The position numbers and the translations under genes were made by a program. Under the pieces are notes generated by a model that was given only the letters and a program-made list of their open reading frames with translations, ran no database searches and was not told the DNA's origin. A DNA stretch of 5,373 nt from Planctomycetota bacterium (GTDB lineage: Bacteria > Planctomycetota > Phycisphaerae > WQYP01), in contig JAJZNY010000005.1 in the NCBI GenBank assembly GCA_021852245.1, positions 1 to 5,373 of the forward strand, given 5' to 3'. This document shows, piece after piece, positions 1-4,565 of this stretch (position 1 is the first letter of the stretch; every line of letters starts with the position of its first letter).

Positions 1-481
1 CCAAGGAGCCGAATGCCTCCTGAATTGTGAGCAGATCGGCCATGGCCTGGCAGGGATGACTGTGATCCGATAGACCGTTGATGACGGGAATCGCGGCATG
101 ACGGGCCAGATCGATGATGGTCTGGTGTGAAAATGTGCGGGCCATGATCGCGTCGCACATGCCGGAAAGAACACGGGCGACATCCGGCACCGATTCCCGG
201 GAACCCAACCCGATTTCATTGGGTGAAATATAAATGGCACTGCCGCCAAGTTGAGTCATGGCGACATCGAAACTCACACGGGTTCGCAGCGAGGGCTTTT
301 CAAATATCATCGCGAGGGTTTTGCCGGCGGCAAGCGGTTCGCGCTGGTGCGCCAGGTGTGCCGCCTTGAGACGCTGGGCGAGCGAAAGCAGATGCTTCAG
401 GCGGCTCTCGTCCGTCGATAGGATATCGATGAAGTGAGCTGGCTTTCCCGTGTTTCGCATGAGAACCTTGTGATCAGACAT
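1..481 (-). CDS. argF: Ornithine carbamoyltransferase, N-terminal part (cut by window edge)
   Basis: The family transfers the carbamoyl group of carbamoyl phosphate to ornithine, giving citrulline, in cytosolic arginine synthesis. The visible 160 residues are the carbamoyl-phosphate domain. [12 protein letters not shown] (60-71) is the phosphate-binding loop, with Leu65 where E. coli has Thr (STRTR). MART (113-116) carries the next conserved Arg, and [12 protein letters not shown] (139-150) holds the His-Pro-Cys-Gln motif. The C-terminal ornithine domain is off the left edge, so a related carbamoyltransferase using acetylornithine or putrescine cannot be excluded formally; overall similarity favours ArgF. 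Two adjacent in-frame ATGs exist (484 and 481). GAGGA at 488-492 lies 6 nt from the second and only 3 nt from the first, so 481 is preferred. The first ATG abuts the argB stop, which implies co-transcription and probably translational coupling. Confidence 0.95.
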   Translation of the reverse strand, partial: MSDHKVLMRNTGKPAHFIDILSTDESRLKHLLSLAQRLKAAHLAHQREPLAAGKTLAMIFEKPSLRTRVSFDVAMTQLGGSAIYISPNEIGLGSRESVPDVARVLSGMCDAIMARTFSHQTIIDLARHAAIPVINGLSDHSHPCQAMADLLTIQEAFGSL

Positions 482-484
482 CAT

Positions 485-1378
485 TTATCCTCGGATGATC
501 TCAGTGCCGACGCCCCGATCGGAGTAAATTTCCAATAGAAGTGAATGGGGAAACCGCCCGTCGATGATGTGCGTCTTCTGCACACCCGCCTCCAGTGCAA
601 TGAGGCACGATTCCACCTTGGGGAGCATACCTTCCGAGATTTCGCCCGCCGCGATGAGTCGTTCAATATCCGCGCGGGTTACACTCCGGAGCAGCGACTG
701 CGGATCATTCTTTCGGGCCCGGATGCCGTGCGTATCCGACACGAGCACCAATTTCTCGGCCTTGCAGGCGGCGGCCACAAAACCCGCCGCTGTATCGGCG
801 TTGACATTGAGTTTACCTCCGGCGCCGTCAAGCGCTATCGGGGCGATGACGGGAATAACATCAGCCCGCGTCAAAGCGGAAATCAGCGTGTTGTTGACAC
901 GCTTCACTTCTCCCACCCGGCCGATATCAATCTTGCGGTTATCCGGTGCCGAGAGGAAGAGCTTTTCGCCGAAGAGCACGGCGCTGCCAAGGGAATGCAG
1001 CGGCATGGCTCGTCCACCGAGTGCTTCGATCGTCTCCACAATAAACGAATTCACCTGATGCACGAGCACGTGTTCGGCAATCGCGAGGGTATTCTCGTCG
1101 GTGTAGCGACGTCCCATCACAAACTGAGCCTGAATCCCCGCCTCCGACATCGCCTGCGTAATCGCTTTGCCGCCTCCATGGACGACCACGGGCCGCATGC
1201 CGACGGCGTGCATGAAGACCACGTCCGTGAGGACCTTGCGAAACTCATCCTGGCTGTCCATGAATGAACCGCCGAGTTTGACAACGACAATTTTTTCATT
1301 GAAACGCTGAATGTAGCCGAGAGCTTCGATTAAAGCTCCAGCCTTTTCAAGCACACCGGGTTCGACAGGAATATCCAA
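485..1378 (-). CDS. argB: Acetylglutamate kinase, arginine-sensitive type
   Basis: ArgB phosphorylates N-acetyl-L-glutamate with ATP, the second step of arginine synthesis by the acetylated route. The 297 residues are a normal full length for the amino-acid-kinase fold. Motifs in order: KLGGS (34-38) and VHGGGK (66-71) for phosphate binding, RRYTDENT (90-97) with the substrate-binding Arg, NVNADTAA (191-198), VSDTHGI (213-219), GMLPKVESC (250-258) with the ATP-site Lys254, and IDGR (272-275). The N-terminal helix (about 9-27, LIEALGYIQRF) and the C-terminal signature H278...E283...GVGT (289-292) are features of hexameric kinases inhibited by arginine, so feedback control is inferred. The start is TTG: an in-frame TGA lies seven codons upstream and no in-frame ATG precedes the catalytic lysine. 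It is the first gene of the operon; argF follows without a gap. Confidence 0.97.
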   Translation of the reverse strand: MDIPVEPGVLEKAGALIEALGYIQRFNEKIVVVKLGGSFMDSQDEFRKVLTDVVFMHAVGMRPVVVHGGGKAITQAMSEAGIQAQFVMGRRYTDENTLAIAEHVLVHQVNSFIVETIEALGGRAMPLHSLGSAVLFGEKLFLSAPDNRKIDIGRVGEVKRVNNTLISALTRADVIPVIAPIALDGAGGKLNVNADTAAGFVAAACKAEKLVLVSDTHGIRARKNDPQSLLRSVTRADIERLIAAGEISEGMLPKVESCLIALEAGVQKTHIIDGRFPHSLLLEIYSDRGVGTEIIRG

Positions 1379-1382
1379 ATTA

Positions 1383-1389
1383 CCTTCCC
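1383..1389 (-). promoter_or_regulatory. Ribosome binding site for the argB TTG start
   Basis: On the minus strand the sequence reads GGGAAGG, then TAAT, then TTG. The purine-rich stretch supports the non-ATG start, although the 4-nt gap is on the short side. The next in-frame alternative, a GTG at codon 9, has no such site. Confidence 0.65.
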
Positions 1390-1416
1390 ATTGATATCAT
1401 CCAAACCGAGCGGTAA

Positions 1417-1445
1417 AGAATACGGATGTGTGCCCCGCATTTCAA
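1417..1445 (-). promoter_or_regulatory. Predicted sigma-70-type promoter of the argB-argF operon
   Basis: On the minus strand, TTGAAA (1445-1440, 5 of 6 against TTGACA) and TATTCT (1422-1417, 4 of 6 against TATAAT) are separated by exactly 17 nt. Transcription would start near 1410 and give a leader of about 30 nt before TTG 1378, which fits the ribosome site position. This is a by-eye consensus match only. The -35 box is embedded in the palindrome at 1434-1452. Confidence 0.5.
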
Positions 1446-1452
1446 ATGCCGG
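1434..1452. promoter_or_regulatory. Palindrome, candidate operator between argB and the GNAT gene
   Basis: CCCGCATTTCAAATGCCGG has a perfect core GCATTT-C-AAATGC (1437-1449), then one mismatched pair and two further matching pairs, so 8 of 9 pairs are symmetric. It contains the predicted -35 box of argB, a placement expected of a repressor site. It does not match the E. coli ArgR box pattern, and its regulator is unknown. Confidence 0.45.
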
Positions 1453-1516
1453 CGCCACTCCGAACTCAACCGCCCATCGGATCGTGCGGATATCGTTGCC
1501 CGAAGAGCGGGCCATT

Positions 1517-1521
1517 GGAGG
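1517..1521 (+). promoter_or_regulatory. Shine-Dalgarno that fixes the GNAT gene start
   Basis: GGAGG lies 5 nt before TTG 1527, which is in frame with the GNAT reading frame. An ATG at 1428 in the same frame has no clear Shine-Dalgarno. It also sits between the -35 and -10 boxes predicted for the divergent argB promoter, so it is the weaker choice. Confidence 0.75.
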
Positions 1522-1526
1522 ATTTC

Positions 1527-2483
1527 TTGACCTCTGAAACGGGATTTGTCTGTATCACCCATCCGTCGCCCGAACTGGCCGACCGTGGTATCGACTGCAT
1601 TTTGGCAGGGCCGGAGAGAGGCGGTATGGCCCGGCGGTTGGAGATACGCGCGCGGCGATCGGGTTTTGACGCCCTTTGCCGACAGTACAACATCTCCGCC
1701 ACCAATCAGGTGGTGTGCCTGCAGAATGATCAGGTGGCGGCCGCCGGTCTCTGGGTCCCCAATCCGGGTAAATCGGCGATTTGCTATTTACCGCCAAGCC
1801 GTTATCTGCAGGGTCGAGAAGCCCAGACGGCCGCATGTCTGAAGGCTGCCGCCGGTGAGGCTGCTGCCGCCGGTATGAAAATGATTCAGGGTATTTTTGA
1901 CCCTGAAGAAAAAATTCTGCCGGGCATTTATCAGTCGGCGGGGTATCAATTGCTGGCTGTTTTACAGTTCATGGAACATACCGCACGCTGGACACTTCCC
2001 GAGATTCAGCTTCCCGACGATTATTATCTGGAGACGTATCGCCCCGACACGCACGAACTCTTCAAGCAGGCCATCGGTGCAAGTTATGAGCAGACGCTCG
2101 ATTGTCCCGCAATGTCCGGACTTCGCAGTTTGGACGAAGTGATCGTCGGGCATCAACACGCCGGCACATTTGATCCCGCCCTCTGGTTTGTTCTGGTTCA
2201 TCAAGCCCGTGGCGTCGGTGTACTAATCCTCACCTATCATGCATCGATGAGCTCACTGGACGTAACCTATCTGGGTATCGGCCACGCCTATCGAGGGCGC
2301 CATCTCGGTTTGTTTTTTATGTCCCAGATTCGCAAAATCATGCGATTGACTGGCGCCCGCGCCAGCACGCTGGCCGTTGACGAACGCAACACTCCCGCAG
2401 TCGGTTTATATCGCAAAGTGGGGTATCGCCCCACACAGCGTCGTGAGGTTTATTTTTTACCGCTTGGCGTAAAAAGCCGATAA
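1527..2483 (+). CDS. GNAT-family N-acetyltransferase, two-part, substrate unknown
   Basis: The protein has 318 residues from the TTG start (351 if the upstream ATG 1428 were used). The C-terminal half has the acetyl-CoA fold signature: a beta-strand/loop DVTYLGIGHAYRGRHLG (245-261), then a helix, then LAVDERNTPAVGLYRKVGY (282-300), the usual N-x-PA-x-x-LY-x-x-x-G(F/Y) end of GNAT domains. The pyrophosphate loop reads RGRHLG, with His in place of the first glycine of R-x-x-G-x-G. The N-terminal half (about 60-150) looks like a degenerate second GNAT unit: GLWV (74-77), LPP (88-90), a helix, IQGIFDP (120-126) and SAGYQLLAVLQFM (137-149). No signal peptide or membrane segment is visible, so it is probably cytosolic. 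It is transcribed away from argB across a shared control region; a link to arginine metabolism is possible but unproven. The substrate could be an amino acid, a small amine or a protein. Confidence 0.85.
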   Translation: MTSETGFVCITHPSPELADRGIDCILAGPERGGMARRLEIRARRSGFDALCRQYNISATNQVVCLQNDQVAAAGLWVPNPGKSAICYLPPSRYLQGREAQTAACLKAAAGEAAAAGMKMIQGIFDPEEKILPGIYQSAGYQLLAVLQFMEHTARWTLPEIQLPDDYYLETYRPDTHELFKQAIGASYEQTLDCPAMSGLRSLDEVIVGHQHAGTFDPALWFVLVHQARGVGVLILTYHASMSSLDVTYLGIGHAYRGRHLGLFFMSQIRKIMRLTGARASTLAVDERNTPAVGLYRKVGYRPTQRREVYFLPLGVKSR

Positions 2484-2489
2484 AACCAT

Positions 2490-2498
2490 GATGGATAA
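2490..2498 (-). promoter_or_regulatory. Degenerate DnaA box
   Basis: The minus strand reads TTATCCATC. The first seven bases equal the TTATCCACA consensus and the last two differ. It lies just after the stop codon of the GNAT gene. Confidence 0.3.
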
Positions 2499-2531
2499 AC
2501 GCGATTTCAAACCTGCTGCCGAAATGGCAGT

Positions 2532-2540
2532 GAATCCACA
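2532..2540 (+). promoter_or_regulatory. Degenerate DnaA box
   Basis: GAATCCACA matches TTATCCACA at 7 of 9 positions, including the full ATCCACA core. It directly follows the small inverted repeat at 2516-2530. Confidence 0.35.
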
Positions 2541-2623
2541 ATCTATACCCAGCGGCGTGTAATAAACGTTGGAAATTTTTGGCGATGATCTCTAAGCGCA
2601 TAGAAATACTTGATCTGTGATCA

Positions 2624-2632
2624 TGTGAATAA
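2624..2632 (-). promoter_or_regulatory. Exact DnaA box next to a 13-bp palindrome
   Basis: TGTGAATAA on the plus strand is TTATTCACA on the minus strand, a full match to TTATNCACA. The palindrome TGATC-TGT-GATCA (2611-2623), with two GATC sites, abuts it without a gap. It lies about 410 bp before the dnaA start and could serve origin firing or dnaA autoregulation. Confidence 0.5.
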
Positions 2633-2700
2633 CGCGGAGATTAAATCTCACTGGCGTGATGTTTACCGAACCTTAATACTACATTCCGCTCGAGCAGCTA

Positions 2701-2967
2701 ACCGGCTTGGTGGAGACCATCTGGGAAGCAAACCTTGCGGCGGTCGGACGGATCCGGCCGTCGCTTTATGAATGTCAAACAGGGTGATCCCGCAGACGAG
2801 CCGCGCAGGTTTTTCGGTGGCTCATCAACAGGATCGGATGTGCCGGCCCGGCGATCTTTTATTTCGTGGAGTTTTTCGGCCGCCGCACGCGGCCAACATA
2901 CGGGGCCAAACACCCCGGTAAAATCGGGCATCGTACTGGCAATGGACTGCCGCTTCCTTCTGGAAGA
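2701..2967. other. GC-rich intergenic stretch, no gene recognised
   Basis: Open frames exist on both strands here (2735-2971 plus and 2698-2931 minus), but neither has a Shine-Dalgarno or a recognisable protein pattern. Visible structure is limited to inverted repeats: CGG-A-CGGATCCG-G-CCG at 2745-2760, GCCGG-C-CCGGC at 2842-2852 followed by a T-rich run, and GGCCGC-N5-GCGGCC at 2878-2894. None has the stem plus T-tract of a clear intrinsic terminator. The stretch could be a long dnaA leader, part of the origin, or spacer. Confidence 0.4.
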
Positions 2968-2968
2968 T

Positions 2969-2985
2969 TGAACCTGGACGGTTCA
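2969..2985. promoter_or_regulatory. Inverted repeat upstream of dnaA, candidate operator
   Basis: TGAACC-N5-GGTTCA is a perfect 6-bp inverted repeat with a 5-nt centre, 54 bp before the dnaA start. The 8-bp palindrome CGCATGCG follows at 2992-2999. The geometry suits a dimeric regulator, and a weak -35-like TTGAAC (2968-2973) overlaps it. No matching -10 box is convincing, and the regulator is unknown. Confidence 0.35.
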
Positions 2986-3026
2986 GCGTTTCGCATGCGT
3001 AACCGCTACGTGACGTGTCATCTGGA

Positions 3027-3032
3027 AAGGAG
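3027..3032 (+). promoter_or_regulatory. Shine-Dalgarno that fixes the dnaA start
   Basis: AAGGAG (within GGAAAGGAG, 3024-3032) lies 6 nt before GTG 3039. An upstream in-frame GTG at 3015 has no such site, so the shorter protein is chosen. Confidence 0.8.
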
Positions 3033-3038
3033 TCCTTT

Positions 3039-4565
3039 GTGCAGGCGATTATTGAATCCCCCCCGACAGCGTCTGAGAATCATTCCGCTCACCTTGTACA
3101 TCGTGCAGATGCCATATCGGAAATCAAAACTGCACTGTCAGAGCGAATCGGCGAAATTCGCTTTGTGCAGTGGTTCGGTCCGCAGACGCGCTTTGAAGTG
3201 GCCAACAGCACCCTCACCGTGCTCGCGCCCAGTGCGTTCGTCGCCCAATGGATACGAGGGCATTTTACCGACGATTTGCGCCGGACGGCACTTACGATGG
3301 CGGGCATCACACAGGTGGAGATTCGTGCTGCTGGACAGGATAGCCCCCCGATCGACCGGGCTGCGGCATCCGTCAGCCGCGCAGCGCCCCTGAATCGGGA
3401 GTCGCCTGCGGCCGCGCGTCCGTCGAGTCCTGTGCGATTGAATCCGCAATTCACCCTTGGCCGCTTTATCAGCGGAGTCGGCAATCGAATGGCCCTGCAT
3501 GCCGCCAAAATGCTTGTCGCATCGCCGGAAAAAATTCATGGGCCGCTGTTCATCCACGGCAATTGCGGTTTGGGTAAGACCCATCTGCTTCAGGGTATCT
3601 GCCGCGGCTGGGCGGAGTCCTTCCCGCAGCGGTCGTGGCGGTATGTGACAGCGGAGCAGTTTACCAATGAATTTATGGAAAATATTAAAAAAGGAACCAT
3701 GGGGCTTTTCCGCCGGCGGATGCGCCGCACCGATCTACTGGTAGTCGACGATGCCCATTTCTTCAGTCGAAAAGCCTCTACGCAGCAGGAATTTCTGCAT
3801 ACGTTCAATGAGATCATCGCTGCCGGTGGGAAAATCGTTCTCGCGGCGGACTGTGCTCCCCAGGATGTAACGGAGATCTCCGAGGCGCTGGCATCGCGGT
3901 TGATGAGCGGCATGGTGGTTCGCATCGATCTGCCCGATGCACAGACCAAGGCGGCGATACTTCGGCAGGCCGCCGAGAGTCGTGGCTGGACCATCAGCGA
4001 TGTGGTGATTAACCGGCTCGCGCGTGAGCCGGTAGCCAATGTGCGTGAATTGGAGGGGCGATTGACTCAGACGCTTATGCGGCAGACCGTGGGTAGTGCA
4101 TCCGCTGGATTCACCCAGCCGCCGAGTGTCGATTCAAATCGCGATCAACTGCCACCAGAGGCCTCGGTGGACATGATCCTGCAGACAACAGCCGAATATC
4201 TGGGGCAGGAACTCGCCAAGCTTACAGGCGGGTGTCGCACTGCCGAATGTGCCCGCGCTCGCGGCATCGCCATGTATTTACTTCGGGAACTCGCCCGCAG
4301 AAGTTACCCGGAAATCGGTCGGATCGTCGGCGTGAAAAGTCATTCTGCGGTCATCAGCGCCTGTCAACGCATATCCCACCAGATCGAGGTCGGCCATGTT
4401 CTGATGTGGCGGGTGGGGGGGGCTCTGCGAAGTGCCAGCGTGGCCCAGGTGGCGGCCGATATCACGGCCCGCATCCGCCAGTTACCGCGAACCGGCGCCC
4501 GGACAGGCGTTGCTGTAATCGCCACCGACCCGATGTCTAATCGCAGCCGAGATGATACTCAATGA
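3039..4565 (+). CDS. dnaA: Chromosomal replication initiator DnaA, divergent domain IV
   Basis: DnaA is the AAA+ ATPase that opens the replication origin. The 508 residues from GTG 3039 divide as follows. Domain I (about 20-95) has FVQWFG and AFVAQWIRGHF. A short Ala/Ser/Pro linker follows (about 100-132). Domain III starts at LNPQFTLGRF (134-143), with Walker A GNCGLGKTH (174-182), Walker B LLVVDDAHFF (233-242), the likely arginine finger in ASR (R287) and sensor II NVRELEG (334-340). Domain IV (about 375-450) has ARARGIAMYLLREL and SYPEIGRIVG. Departures from E. coli are sensor I ADC for SDR, GGCRT for the basic KRRSR stretch, and KSHSAV for RDHTTV in the box-recognition helix. A tail of about 60 residues follows domain IV. 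The gene holds a C7 run (3058-3064) and a G8 run (4415-4422). dnaN is not adjacent; galM converges on the 3' end. A DnaA paralogue is the main alternative. Confidence 0.93.
   Translation: MQAIIESPPTASENHSAHLVHRADAISEIKTALSERIGEIRFVQWFGPQTRFEVANSTLTVLAPSAFVAQWIRGHFTDDLRRTALTMAGITQVEIRAAGQDSPPIDRAAASVSRAAPLNRESPAAARPSSPVRLNPQFTLGRFISGVGNRMALHAAKMLVASPEKIHGPLFIHGNCGLGKTHLLQGICRGWAESFPQRSWRYVTAEQFTNEFMENIKKGTMGLFRRRMRRTDLLVVDDAHFFSRKASTQQEFLHTFNEIIAAGGKIVLAADCAPQDVTEISEALASRLMSGMVVRIDLPDAQTKAAILRQAAESRGWTISDVVINRLAREPVANVRELEGRLTQTLMRQTVGSASAGFTQPPSVDSNRDQLPPEASVDMILQTTAEYLGQELAKLTGGCRTAECARARGIAMYLLRELARRSYPEIGRIVGVKSHSAVISACQRISHQIEVGHVLMWRVGGALRSASVAQVAADITARIRQLPRTGARTGVAVIATDPMSNRSRDDTQ

Larger units (their letters stand above)
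2484..2700. other. Candidate replication origin (oriC-like) upstream of dnaA
   Basis: This non-coding stretch is AT-richer than its surroundings, most visibly at 2560-2690. It contains one exact DnaA box and two 7-of-9 boxes within about 145 bp, together with short palindromes: CTGCC-GAAAT-GGCAG at 2516-2530 and TGATC-TGT-GATCA at 2611-2623. Origins often lie next to dnaA. Against it, the boxes are few, no 13-mer repeats or DnaA-trio ladder was recognised, and this DnaA has an atypical recognition helix. No gene is seen here. Confidence 0.35.

Noticed and set aside
545..1267. Long open frame antisense to argB (240 residues), and another at 564-1058
   Set aside because: They lie fully within argB, which has all its family motifs on the other strand. 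They show no recognisable motif and are explained by GC-biased codon use.
1428..1526. N-terminal extension of the GNAT protein from ATG 1428
   Set aside because: No clear Shine-Dalgarno precedes it, it would run through the predicted argB promoter and palindrome, and TTG 1527 has an ideal GGAGG.
2842..2863. Possible terminator: GCCGG-C-CCGGC followed by a T-rich run
   Set aside because: The foldable stem is only 4 bp with a 3-nt loop, the T run is interrupted and offset, and no gene ends just before it.
2878..2894. GGCCGC-N5-GCGGCC hairpin as a terminator
   Set aside because: No T-tract follows on either strand; the T run lies on the wrong side.
2698..2971. Small open frames on both strands in the intergenic stretch
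   Set aside because: Neither has a ribosome binding site or protein-like pattern, and they overlap each other.
2866..3393. 175-residue plus-strand frame spanning the dnaA start
   Set aside because: It is out of frame with dnaA domain I, has no Shine-Dalgarno, and its Arg/Pro/Ser-rich composition is typical of a shadow frame.
3089..4039. Antisense open frames inside dnaA
   Set aside because: They are shadows of a GC-biased gene whose sense frame has the complete DnaA domain set.
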